Below are positions 52,513-61,030 of a stretch of DNA of 64,000 bases, one piece after another. Positions within the stretch are counted from its first letter, which is position 1. The number at the start of each line of letters is the position of its first letter. A program made the translations under genes and the position numbers. The notes below the pieces were generated by a model. It had not been told where the DNA came from, made no database searches, and worked only from the letters and a program-made list of their open reading frames with translations. This DNA comes from Nocardia sp. NBC_01329. Its GTDB lineage: Bacteria > Actinomycetota > Actinomycetes > Mycobacteriales > Mycobacteriaceae. Location of the stretch: NCBI RefSeq assembly GCF_035956715.1, contig NZ_CP108381.1, positions 4,744,001 to 4,808,000 of the forward strand. The letters are read 5' to 3'.

Positions 52513-52944
52513 CTAACTGATGTTGGGGTCGAAGGTGAAGATGACGTAGGTGCCCACGCCCATGATCAGGATCATCGACAGCACCAGCAGTGTGTTCAGC
52601 CAGAACCGGGTCGAATCCTTGCGCGAGTAGTCGGCGATCACGGTGCGCACACCGTTACCGCCGTGCAGCTGGGCCAGCCACAACATGGCCAGATCCCAGA
52701 TCTGCCAGAACGGGCTGGACCACCGGCCGGCGACGAAGGCGAAGTTCAGTCGTTTCACGCCACCGTCGAGCAGCAGCATGATCGTCATATGACCGAAGAC
52801 CAGCACGATGAGCGCGAGACCGGAGAAGCGCATGAACAGCCACGCGTACTTTTCGAAGTTCCCGCTGGCGTGCGAACGCTGAGACCGCGGCAGATCCAGA
52901 CTCGCGGGACGGTCGTGGGATTTACCGAGAACAGGTGCGGACAT
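52513..52944 (-). CDS. sdhD: Succinate dehydrogenase membrane anchor SdhD
   Basis: The 143-residue protein has three membrane segments: LFMRFSGLALIVLVFGHMTIMLLLDGG (His as heme ligand candidate), IWDLAMLWLAQLHGGNGVRTVIADY, and LNTLLVLSMILIMGVGTYVIF. With SdhC it anchors SdhAB and binds heme and quinone. It starts 3 bp after sdhC. Confidence 0.9.
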   Translation of the reverse strand: MSAPVLGKSHDRPASLDLPRSQRSHASGNFEKYAWLFMRFSGLALIVLVFGHMTIMLLLDGGVKRLNFAFVAGRWSSPFWQIWDLAMLWLAQLHGGNGVRTVIADYSRKDSTRFWLNTLLVLSMILIMGVGTYVIFTFDPNIS

Positions 52945-52947
52945 GAC

Positions 52948-53346
52948 TCAGTGCTCCGTCAACAGTAGGTAGAACATGCGGCCGATCGAGGGCACCAGCA
53001 GCACGACCACGAGCCCGATGATGCCCCAGAGCATCTGCTTCTGGTAGCGGGGCCCGTTGGACCAGAAGTCCACCAGGATCACTCGCACACCGTTGAGCGC
53101 GTGGAACAGCACGCAGAAGACCAGGCCCATTTCCATGAGCGCCACGAGCGGTGTCTTGTAGATCGCGATCGCGTCGTCGTACATCTCCGGGCTGACCCGT
53201 ACCAGCGCGGTGTCCAGGACGTGTACGAAAAGGAAGAAGAAAACCGTGACACCGGTGATCCGGTGCAGGGCCCACGACCACATTCCGGGGTCGCCTCGGT
53301 ACAGCGTTTTGCGCTTCGGCTGAGCCGGAGCTTCTATCGTGGCCAT
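52948..53346 (-). CDS. sdhC: Succinate dehydrogenase cytochrome b556 subunit SdhC
   Basis: The 132-residue protein has SWALHRITGVTVFFFLFVHVLD (heme-binding His and HRITG signature), ALMEMGLVFCVLFHALNGVRVILVDF and IIGLVVVLLVPSIGRMFYLLL. The HALNG motif is characteristic of SdhC. The ATG at 53346 is preceded by GGAGG at a somewhat long 12-nt distance. First gene of sdhCDAB, with an approximately 220-nt leader. Confidence 0.9.
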   Translation of the reverse strand: MATIEAPAQPKRKTLYRGDPGMWSWALHRITGVTVFFFLFVHVLDTALVRVSPEMYDDAIAIYKTPLVALMEMGLVFCVLFHALNGVRVILVDFWSNGPRYQKQMLWGIIGLVVVLLVPSIGRMFYLLLTEH

Positions 53347-53573
53347 TGGGTTTCGGTGCCTCCAACATCGTTGATGGACCCGGTCACAGATCCCGGCACC
53401 GGTGTGGCGGGCCGGGATTTCGGTGGCGTACCAACCCACGGCCGACAGGGGCCGACTCCGGGGCCGCTGTCGATGGGCTCGCCGCCGCCGAACCTGAACC
53501 GATCTGTTCTGGACTCTAATCCTCCGACAAACGGGGAACTAATTCGGCGGGTCGCGCGTTGCGCCCAGATCAC

Positions 53574-53605
53574 ACAGGTTAGGTTTACCTTTGTAGGGCG
53601 GTGAA
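53574..53605 (-). promoter_or_regulatory. sdhCDAB promoter with IdeR/DtxR-like box
   Basis: On the minus strand TTCACC (53600-53605) and TAACCT (53576-53581) are spaced 18 bp. The 19-mer ACAGGTTAGGTTTACCTTT (53574-53592) matches the IdeR/DtxR consensus TTAGGTTAGGCTAACCTAA at 13 positions and overlaps spacer and -10. Iron-responsive repression of succinate dehydrogenase is suggested. Confidence 0.5.
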
Positions 53606-53764
53606 GGGGTTTCGCGGCGGGTTCGTCGCGCCTTCTACCGTCTACCCACAGAACCCTTCCGCGGTATCGAATTGTTCCGCAAAACCCTGCTGTGCAGCGC
53701 ATTTCACATCTCGACCCGGGCACACGAGCAGGGCAGCCGTTTACGGTTCGCGCACGGACTCACA

Positions 53765-53805
53765 ATGCCGATGTCGCCATTGCGAATGCCGATGTCGCCA
53801 TTGCA
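53765..53805. repeat. Tandem 21-bp repeat upstream of sdh; rest of 53606-54037 gene-free
   Basis: AATGCCGATGTCGCCATTGC occurs twice, one base apart. Each copy has internal CAATG/CATTG symmetry, and TTGCAC/GTGCAA symmetry follows. It lies 160-200 bp upstream of the sdh -35. A regulator binding as tandem dimers is possible. Elsewhere in the gap to 54037 I see no gene or further repeat. Confidence 0.5.
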
Positions 53806-54037
53806 CGCGGCGGCAATGTGCAAAATGTCTCAGTCCACACGGCCAAGTTACTCAACAGTAGCCGATAGGTCGGTTCCGGACGAAAGACTTTTCGGCAATA
53901 GGCGGAATTACGCGAAGGTCCGGACCCTATGCACCCGCTGGAGTCCGCGCCCAGCGGCAGCGCCGGGTCCACCGGCCACCGGCCGCCGTACCGCCCGAGA
54001 GCCGGAAGCCGGGCCGCCGCCGGTGGACCACCGCGGG

Positions 54038-54298
54038 TCAGTCGCCTTCGTGAATCGATTCGACCCGGAGTCGTACGGCTTCGTAGTTGAAAACGGTATC
54101 GACGATTTCGCCGGGAACCCGGCCGAGCAGGGCCTGGCTCGCCAGTGCGCTCTGCGGGTACTTGCCGACGGCGGGATCTGCCTCGTCATCGGGCACGATC
54201 CGGTACTCCATCCGCACCTCGACCTTGTCGTGGGCGTCGAGCTTGGACAGCAGCATTTTCGAATACACCATGACGATGAGGAACTTGGGAAGCGTCAT
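54038..54298 (-). CDS. Small GreA/Rnk C-terminal-domain-like protein
   Basis: The 86-residue protein starts at ATG 54298, 5 nt after AGGAAGG. The second half (YRIVPDDEADPAVGKYPQSALASQALLGRVPGEIVDTV) follows the GreA/Rnk C-terminal FKBP-like pattern, in which VxPxEADxxxGKxSxxSPLGxALLG is typical. The coiled-coil domain of GreA is absent. It may bind RNA polymerase or be an unrelated member; function unproven. Confidence 0.65.
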   Translation of the reverse strand: MTLPKFLIVMVYSKMLLSKLDAHDKVEVRMEYRIVPDDEADPAVGKYPQSALASQALLGRVPGEIVDTVFNYEAVRLRVESIHEGD

Positions 54299-54477
54299 TC
54301 GCACCTTCCTGGTGATGACCCGGCCGAGCGGCCGGGCACTCTACATATCTCCGAGCGGAACGACGTGTTTCACTTCCGCTCGGAGCGGATCCGGCGCTGA
54401 ACATCGGGCGCGGAACGCACGGTGGACACGGTGATGCGGCAGGCTGGGCCGGGACGCCCACGGACGCGGGAGCAGCT

Positions 54478-54873
54478 ATGGCTATCGATTGGAATCTTCT
54501 TCGCACCAACGCGCATACCGCTATGCGACGCGCCTATGCCCCCTATTCCAGATTTCCGGTGGGTGCGGCCGGCTGGGACGGCGACACTGTCTCGATCGGC
54601 TGCAATGTCGAGAATGTGTCCTACGGCCTGGGGCTGTGCGCCGAATGTGTGCTGGTCGGCAACAACAGATCCGCGGGCGGCGGGCGACTGCTCGCGGTCT
54701 CGGTCTGCGACTCCCGGGGCGAGATCCTGCTGCCCTGCGGCCGCTGCCGCCAGGTGCTCTACGAATTCGGCGGCAAGGACCTGCTGATCGACCACCGGGA
54801 CGGACCGGTCCCACTGGGGCGGCTGCTGGCCGATGCCTTCGGTCCCGACGACCTGGCCGCGGGTCTGACCTGA
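54478..54873 (+). CDS. cdd: Cytidine deaminase
   Basis: The 131-residue protein has YAPYSRFPVGAA, CNVENVSYGLGLCAECV (catalytic Glu and first Zn Cys) and PCGRCRQVLYEFG (other Zn Cys). It deaminates cytidine/deoxycytidine in pyrimidine salvage. It heads a cluster with an LLM oxidoreductase, deoA and add; in mycobacteria cdd, deoA and add also sit together. The ATG lacks a strong SD. Confidence 0.95.
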   Translation: MAIDWNLLRTNAHTAMRRAYAPYSRFPVGAAGWDGDTVSIGCNVENVSYGLGLCAECVLVGNNRSAGGGRLLAVSVCDSRGEILLPCGRCRQVLYEFGGKDLLIDHRDGPVPLGRLLADAFGPDDLAAGLT

Positions 54874-54925
54874 TCCGTGACCGGAACCATGGAATCCCGG
54901 CGCGATCGCACGGGTTGGTCCGGGT

Positions 54926-55927
54926 ATGACAGTTCCCCTCTCCGTTCTCGACCTCGCCGCCGTCGCCGCCGACGGATCGCATCGGCAGGCGCTCGCCGAC
55001 ACCCTCACCGTCGCCCGGGAGGCCGAGCGACTGGGGTTCCGCCGGTTCTGGGTGGCAGAGCACCACGGCATGCCGGGTATCGCCAGTTCGGCGCCGCCGG
55101 TGCTGATCGCCGCGGTGGCCGCGGCGACCGAACGGATCCGGGTGGGCTCCGGTGGCGTGATGCTGCCCAACCATTCCTCGCTGGTTGTCGCCGAACAGTT
55201 CGGCACCCTGGTGGCGCTCTACGGCGACCGTATCGATCTGGGGCTGGGCCGCGCGGCCGGTACCGATCCGCTGATCTCGGCGACCATCCGGCGCGGTGCC
55301 GCGGCCGAGGCGGTGGAGGATTTCCCGAAACAGGTGGTGGAACTGCTCGCCTACTTCGGGACGATCCCGCCGCTGCAGGGCGGGCAGGGCGACCGTATCC
55401 AGGCGGTCCCCGGTAACGGTGACTCCCCCGAGATGTGGCTGCTCGGTTCGAGTGATTTCAGTGCCCGGCTGGCCGCGATGATGGGGCTGCCGTTCGCGTT
55501 CGCCCACCATTTCGCCGGTGGGCGCAACACCCCGCTGGTCTTCGACCTGTATCGCAGCGAGTTCCGGGCCTCGGAGGTGCTCAGCGAACCGCGTTCGATG
55601 CTGGCGGTGGCGACCGTGGTCGCCGAGTCCGCCGCGGAAGCCCGGCGGCGGACGCTGCCGCAGAGCCTGGTCCAGCTGCGGATGCGCACCGGGCAGCTAC
55701 CGCAGCGGATCCCGACACTGGCCGAAGCGGAGTCGTACGCGTGGTCGGACGCGGAGAACGCCTTCGTCGACGACCGCAATGCCGATCAGGCCATCGGCAC
55801 CCGCGATCAGGTCATCGATCGGCTCGACACGCTGGCGAAGGACACCGGCGCGGACGAGATCATCGTCGCCCCCACCGGGCCCACGGTGGAACACCGGCTC
55901 GAAACGCTGCGCGCCCTTCAGGAGTAG
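54926..55927 (+). CDS. LLM-class flavin-dependent oxidoreductase
   Basis: The 333-residue luciferase-like monooxygenase has VLDLAAVAADGSHRQAL, WVAEHHGMPGIASSAPPVLI, VGSGGVMLPNHSSLVVAEQFG and RIDLGLGRAAGTDP. It belongs to the MsnO8/F420 or FMN group with short insertions. The cofactor (FMN or F420) cannot be decided by eye. It sits between cdd and deoA and may be co-transcribed, but no functional link to salvage is known. Confidence 0.9.
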   Translation: MTVPLSVLDLAAVAADGSHRQALADTLTVAREAERLGFRRFWVAEHHGMPGIASSAPPVLIAAVAAATERIRVGSGGVMLPNHSSLVVAEQFGTLVALYGDRIDLGLGRAAGTDPLISATIRRGAAAEAVEDFPKQVVELLAYFGTIPPLQGGQGDRIQAVPGNGDSPEMWLLGSSDFSARLAAMMGLPFAFAHHFAGGRNTPLVFDLYRSEFRASEVLSEPRSMLAVATVVAESAAEARRRTLPQSLVQLRMRTGQLPQRIPTLAEAESYAWSDAENAFVDDRNADQAIGTRDQVIDRLDTLAKDTGADEIIVAPTGPTVEHRLETLRALQE

Positions 55928-55976
55928 CGTCCGCCGGCGCACCGCATCGGCCACGCGACGCTGCCAGACTGGGGTC

Positions 55977-57404
55977 GTGACGGCACACGACGCGGTATCC
56001 ATCATCGGGGCCAAACGCGACGGCGGCGAACTGTCCGACGCACAGATCGACTGGGCCGTAGCCGCGTTCACCCGCGGTGAGATGGCCGACGAGCAGATGG
56101 CGGCGCTGGCCATGGCGATCGTGCTGCGGGGGATGAACCGCCGCGAGACCGCGCGCTGGACCGAGGCGATGCTCCGATCGGGTCGGCGTCTGGATTTCAC
56201 CGATCTCCCCCGGCCGACGGTGGACAAACACTCCACCGGCGGTGTGGGTGACAAGATCACCCTGCCGCTCGCTCCCCTGGTGGCGGCCTGCGGTGCGGCC
56301 GTACCGCAGCTGTCCGGGCGCGGACTGGGTTACACCGGCGGCACCCTGGACAAACTGGAATCGATTCCCGGCTGGCGGGCCGATATCGGGCCCGGCCGGA
56401 TGCGCGAGATCCTCACCGACCCGGCCGCGGGGTGTGTGGTCTGCGCGGCCGGGGCCGACCTGGCTCCCGCCGACAGACGGCTCTACGCGCTGCGCGACAC
56501 CACCGGCACCGTCGAATCCATCCCGCTGATCGCCAGTTCGATCATGAGCAAGAAGATCGCCGAGGGCACCGCCGCCCTGGTACTCGACGTGAAGGTCGGG
56601 TCCGGTGCGTTCATGCGCACCCGCGAGGACGCGTACGCGCTGGCCACCGCCATGGTCGAACTCGGCGCCGATGCCGGCGTCGACACCGTGGCCCTGCTCA
56701 CCGCCATGGACGCTCCGCTGGGCCGCACCGCGGGCAACGCGCTCGAAGTCGCCGAAGCCGTGGAGGTACTCGCGGGTGGTGGCCCGGCCGATGTCGTGGA
56801 ACTCACGCTGGCCCTGGCCCGCGAGATGGTCGCGCTGGCAGGTCTGGACGCCGACCCGGCCGCGGCACTGGCCGACGGCCGCGCCATGGACCACTGGCGG
56901 GCGATGATCCGCGCCCAGGGCGGCGACCCCGCCGCACCGCTGCCCGCCGCCGCTCACACCGAAACCCTGTCCGTCCCCTCCTCCGGCATCCTGACCGGGC
57001 TCGACGCGCGCGGAATCGGTATCGCCGCCTGGCGGCTGGGCGCCGGCCGGGCCCGTCAGGGCGACCCGGTCCAGGCCGGTGCCGGGATCCGGATACACGC
57101 GGGCCCGGGCGACCGGGTCATCGCCGGCCGACCGCTGCTCACGCTGCACACCGATACCCCCGAAGCGTTTCCGCGCGCGTTCGAGGCGCTGGCCGAATCG
57201 ATCACCATCGACACGGAATCCACCGGCGGCCCCGCCCGCGGCCCACTGGTCCTCGACCGGATCGGTCCCGACCGGCGCGGCGTCCACTCCGGCCACCACT
57301 GGACACCGCACGGGCAGTCCGGGCACTCGCCCGCCCGCTCGGGTCGGGTCACCGGCCACACGCATCCGTATCCGGCCGCTGACCACGGGAAGAATTCAGG
57401 GTGA
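55977..57404 (+). CDS. deoA: Thymidine phosphorylase
   Basis: The 475-residue protein has the glycosyl-transferase N-domain (GELSDAQIDWAVAAFTRGEM), the phosphate-binding signature KHSTGGVGDKITLPLAPLVAACG, SGRGLGYTGGTLDKLESIPG, and a C-terminal domain with AWRLGAGRARQGDPV. It cleaves thymidine with phosphate to thymine and deoxyribose-1-phosphate. The GTG at 55977 fits the family start. The C-terminus after LHTDTPE has a His/Gly/Pro-rich tail (about 50 residues) not found in shorter homologs. Confidence 0.93.
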   Translation: MTAHDAVSIIGAKRDGGELSDAQIDWAVAAFTRGEMADEQMAALAMAIVLRGMNRRETARWTEAMLRSGRRLDFTDLPRPTVDKHSTGGVGDKITLPLAPLVAACGAAVPQLSGRGLGYTGGTLDKLESIPGWRADIGPGRMREILTDPAAGCVVCAAGADLAPADRRLYALRDTTGTVESIPLIASSIMSKKIAEGTAALVLDVKVGSGAFMRTREDAYALATAMVELGADAGVDTVALLTAMDAPLGRTAGNALEVAEAVEVLAGGGPADVVELTLALAREMVALAGLDADPAAALADGRAMDHWRAMIRAQGGDPAAPLPAAAHTETLSVPSSGILTGLDARGIGIAAWRLGAGRARQGDPVQAGAGIRIHAGPGDRVIAGRPLLTLHTDTPEAFPRAFEALAESITIDTESTGGPARGPLVLDRIGPDRRGVHSGHHWTPHGQSGHSPARSGRVTGHTHPYPAADHGKNSG

Positions 57405-57477
57405 GCGGCAGCCGAAGAGGCGAGACGTTTCCGGGCGTCCGGCTGACCTGCGAGACATTCGGCGATACCGTCGGTAC

Positions 57478-58575
57478 ATGACCGGACCTTTGCCGCTGGA
57501 TCTCGCAACGCTGCGCCGGGCGCCGAAAGCCTTGCTGCACGATCACCTCGACGGCGGCCTGCGGCCCGCCACCGTGCTCGACCTCGCCGCGGACTGCGGA
57601 TACGACCGGCTACCCGCGGCGGACGCGGAATCACTGGCCCGCTGGTTCCGGGACGCGGCCGACAGCGGCTCGCTGGAGCGCTATCTGGAGACCTTCACCC
57701 ATACCGTCGCGGTGATGCAGACTCCCGAAGGATTGCACCGGGTGGCCCGCGAATGCGCGGAGGATCTCGCCGCGGACGGTGTCGTCTACGCCGAGGTGCG
57801 ATTCGCGCCCGAACAGCATCTCGCCGCGGACCTGACCCTCGATGAGGTGGTCGAACACGTACTGGCCGGGTTCGCCGCGGGCGAGGCGGCCGCCGCCGGA
57901 GCGGGGCAGCCCATCGTGGTGCGCTGTCTGCTGACCGCTATGCGGCACGCGGCGAGGTCCCGGGAGATCGCGGAGCTCGCGATCCGCTTCCGGGACCGGG
58001 GGGTCTGCGGGTTCGATATCGCGGGCGCGGAGGCCGGGTACCCGCCCACCCGTCATCTGGACGCCTTCGAATACATGCGGGTCAACAACGCCCATTTCAC
58101 GATCCACGCGGGTGAGGCGTTCGGGTTGCCGTCGATCCACGAAGCGCTGGCGTTCTGCGGCTGCGACCGGCTCGGGCACGGGGTCCGCATCGTCGACGAT
58201 ATCGAGGTACCCGGCGGGATCGAGAACGCCCGGCTCGGGCGGCTGGCGGCCTATGTGCGCGATACCCGGGTACCGCTGGAGTTGTGCCCGTCGTCGAATG
58301 TCCAGACCGGCGCGGTGCCCTCCTTGGACAAGCATCCGTTCGATCTTCTTGCGCGGCTGCGCTTCCGGGTGACGGTGAACACCGACAACAGGCTGATGAG
58401 CGATACCAGCATGAGCCGGGAAATGCTGAAACTGCACCAGACCTTCGGCTACGGCTGGAGTGATCTGGAACGATTCACCATCAATGCGATGAAGTCGGCG
58501 TTCATCCCGTTCCCCGAGCGGCTGCGCATCATCGACGACATCATCAAACCGGGATACGCGGTACTGCTGGGCTGA
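57478..58575 (+). CDS. add: Adenosine deaminase
   Basis: The 365-residue protein has PKALLHDHLDGGLRP (Zn His pair), FTIHAGEAFG, CDRLGHGVRI, and LELCPSSNVQTGA, then TVNTDNRLMS with the Zn Asp. It converts adenosine and deoxyadenosine to (deoxy)inosine, feeding deoD. TACCGT (57466-57471) ends 6 nt before the ATG, so the mRNA is likely leaderless. Confidence 0.95.
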   Translation: MTGPLPLDLATLRRAPKALLHDHLDGGLRPATVLDLAADCGYDRLPAADAESLARWFRDAADSGSLERYLETFTHTVAVMQTPEGLHRVARECAEDLAADGVVYAEVRFAPEQHLAADLTLDEVVEHVLAGFAAGEAAAAGAGQPIVVRCLLTAMRHAARSREIAELAIRFRDRGVCGFDIAGAEAGYPPTRHLDAFEYMRVNNAHFTIHAGEAFGLPSIHEALAFCGCDRLGHGVRIVDDIEVPGGIENARLGRLAAYVRDTRVPLELCPSSNVQTGAVPSLDKHPFDLLARLRFRVTVNTDNRLMSDTSMSREMLKLHQTFGYGWSDLERFTINAMKSAFIPFPERLRIIDDIIKPGYAVLLG

Positions 58576-58623
58576 ACCGGCTGTGGACGGCCGCGCCCGC
58601 AGCGCCATCTAGGCTCGGCGTCG

Positions 58624-59922
58624 ATGTACAACAGGCAGCAAAACCAGCGCACCCTCCGTCTGCTCGGCTCGGTGCTCGCCGCCGCGGTTCTCGCGGCCGG
58701 AACGACCATCGTATGCGGGCCCGCGACAGCACAGCCCGCACCACCCACCACGACCCCGTTCACCACGCCGGTCACCGATTCCTGTCCACAGAAGACGCAA
58801 CCGCCCCCGGCGATCGATGCCTCCGAGGTCCCGGAACCGGGCGAATCGGCGCCGGTGCCACTAGCGGTCCCCGATTCCCCGGTCGGCGGCAAACGGCTCG
58901 GAGAATGCGGTGTGGTCCTGCCCACCGGTGCGCCCGCGCTGCCCGCGGATATTTCCGCGACCGCCTGGATGGTCTCGGACCTGGATACCGGCGCGGTCCT
59001 CGCCACCAAGGACCCGCACGGCCGGTACCGACCGGCCAGCACCATCAAAGTGCTGTTGTCGATCATCGCGCTCCGCACCCTCGACCTGGACAAGGTCGTC
59101 GTGGGTACCCAGGCCGACGCCGATGTCGAAGGCACCCGGGTCGGAATCGGGCCGGGCGGCCGCTACACCAACCGGCAGTTGCTGCACGCCCTGGTGATGG
59201 CGTCCGGTAACGATGCCGCCCACGCACTGGCCGCTCAACTGGGCGGCGACGAGGCCGCGGTGGTGAAGATGAACGACCTCGCGGAATCGCTGCACGCTTA
59301 CGACACCCGCGCGGCCACTCCGTCCGGACTGGACGGGCCCGGGATGAGTACCTCGGCCTACGACCTGTCTCTGCTGTTCCGGGAGGCCATGTCGATCCCG
59401 CTGTTCGCGGAGATGATCGAGACCGAGCAGTACGACTTCCCCGGGTTTCCCGCCGACCCGAGGATCCCCGGCGATCAGGACCATCCCGGTTTCCCGATCG
59501 CGAACGACAACGGCCTGCTCTACAACTATCCCGGCGCCCTCGGCGGCAAAACCGGCTACACCGACGACGCCCGCCAAACCTTCGTCGCCGCGGCGGAACG
59601 CGACGGCCACCGCCTCGCGGTCACCCTGCTTCAGGCGGATGTGCTGCCGATCCGGCCGTGGGAGCAGGCCGCGCGCCTACTCGACTACGGCTTCGCACTG
59701 GGCCCGAACACGACGGTCGGTGAAATCCCCGGCGACGAAACCGAATCCAGCGCAGCCGGACCGGAAACGGCGGTTCCGCCGCAGGACGCCGTGGCGTATT
59801 CGGCTCAACCGCAGGGCGGCGGCCAGTTCGAAGAGCTCTGGATGCTGCTCTTGGTCGGTGCGCTGATCCTGGTCCCGATCCTGCTGGTGAGCACCTGGCA
59901 TATCCGGACGCGTCACCGCTGA
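58624..59922 (+). CDS. dacB: D-alanyl-D-alanine carboxypeptidase (class A serine)
   Basis: The 432-residue exported protein has a signal peptide (LLGSVLAAAVLAAGTT...ATA), SxxK (PASTIKVLL, Ser139 and Lys142), SxN (MASGNDAAHALA) and KTG (GGKTGYTDDARQ). A C-terminal membrane anchor (LWMLLLVGALILVPILLVSTW) follows a Ser/Pro-rich stretch. It trims D-Ala from peptidoglycan stem peptides, regulating cross-linking. This matches mycobacterial DacB1 in order. Confidence 0.94.
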   Translation: MYNRQQNQRTLRLLGSVLAAAVLAAGTTIVCGPATAQPAPPTTTPFTTPVTDSCPQKTQPPPAIDASEVPEPGESAPVPLAVPDSPVGGKRLGECGVVLPTGAPALPADISATAWMVSDLDTGAVLATKDPHGRYRPASTIKVLLSIIALRTLDLDKVVVGTQADADVEGTRVGIGPGGRYTNRQLLHALVMASGNDAAHALAAQLGGDEAAVVKMNDLAESLHAYDTRAATPSGLDGPGMSTSAYDLSLLFREAMSIPLFAEMIETEQYDFPGFPADPRIPGDQDHPGFPIANDNGLLYNYPGALGGKTGYTDDARQTFVAAAERDGHRLAVTLLQADVLPIRPWEQAARLLDYGFALGPNTTVGEIPGDETESSAAGPETAVPPQDAVAYSAQPQGGGQFEELWMLLLVGALILVPILLVSTWHIRTRHR

Positions 59923-59956
59923 GTTGGCCGGGCCGCACCCCGGAGCGTCCGGCGGT

Positions 59957-60985
59957 CTAGTCCCGCCGCCGGCGCTGCCACCGGGCGACACCCAGCGTGG
60001 CGAGCGCGCCCGCGCCGAACAACGCGGCACCGCCGAACAGTCCCGGCCGCCCGCTCGCCACGCGCGGCCGGATCATGGCCGGTCCGGGCACCGGCACCGA
60101 GGTCAGTTGCTCGTTCTCCCGGGAGGTCGCCGCCCAGGCCGTCGCGAACAGGATGATCCGATAGACCACGTAACTGAACACCATGATGCCGATGATCGAG
60201 CCGAAGGCCGCCCCGGCCGGACTGTTCAGCACCGACCGCATATAGATCCCGGCGATGTTCTTGAACACCTCGAACCCCACCGCCGCCAGAGCGGCGGCTT
60301 TCAGCGCACTGCGCAGCGTGACCGGTTCCCGGGGCAGACGCGCGATGATCCAGGCGAACAATGCCCACGAGGCCACCATGGCGAGCACGGTGGACAGCAA
60401 CCACAGCAGCCAGCGCACCCCGGGCATCTGCTCGAGTCCGATCAGTTCGAGAAACTGCACGCCGAGCCGACTCGACGCCAGCGCCGACAGTCCCAGTGAC
60501 ACCACCAGAGCCAGGAAGAGACCGAACAGCGCCCCCAGATCGGAGAGTTTGGTGCGCAGCCAATTGTCCTCGTCCGAGGGCTGCTCCCACTGTTCGGTCA
60601 ACGCCTTACGCAGATTCGCCATCCAGCCCATGCCCGAATACAGCCCGGTGAGCAGACCCAGGACACCTACCGTCCCGCGGGAGCGCACCGCCTGGTCGAT
60701 CAGATCGTTGAGCTGGTCACCCATCTCGCCCGGGATGTTCTCGACGACCTTCTCCTGCAGCTCACCGAGCAGCTCGGCATTGCCCGCGAGGACGAAACCC
60801 GCGATGGCGAAAGCGATCATCAACAGCGGGAACAGCGACAGCACAGTGAAATACGTGATACCCGCCGCGTAGTAATCGCCACCCTGGCTCTGATATCTAC
60901 CGACCGCGCGCACCAGATGGTCGAGCCACGGTCGCTGTCCGATCACGCGCTTGACGGCGGCCTTGCCGTTGTCGATCACCTGCAC
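59957..60985 (-). CDS. YihY/YhjD (BrkB-like) membrane protein
   Basis: The 342-residue protein has about six membrane segments, with GGDYYAAGITYFTVLSLFPLLM, TGLYSGMGWMANLRKALTEQWEQP, SWALFAWIIARLP and GSIIGIMVFSYVVYRIILFAT. It belongs to the UPF0761 family; some members are linked with lipopolysaccharide transport in other bacteria, but the role in actinobacteria is unknown. The start is GTG 60985 with another GTG 2 codons later as an alternative. Confidence 0.9.
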   Translation of the reverse strand: MQVIDNGKAAVKRVIGQRPWLDHLVRAVGRYQSQGGDYYAAGITYFTVLSLFPLLMIAFAIAGFVLAGNAELLGELQEKVVENIPGEMGDQLNDLIDQAVRSRGTVGVLGLLTGLYSGMGWMANLRKALTEQWEQPSDEDNWLRTKLSDLGALFGLFLALVVSLGLSALASSRLGVQFLELIGLEQMPGVRWLLWLLSTVLAMVASWALFAWIIARLPREPVTLRSALKAAALAAVGFEVFKNIAGIYMRSVLNSPAGAAFGSIIGIMVFSYVVYRIILFATAWAATSRENEQLTSVPVPGPAMIRPRVASGRPGLFGGAALFGAGALATLGVARWQRRRRD

Positions 60986-61030
60986 TGTTCGCGCCCCTCA
61001 TCGCCCACGCGCACGGCCGACCGACCGGTA

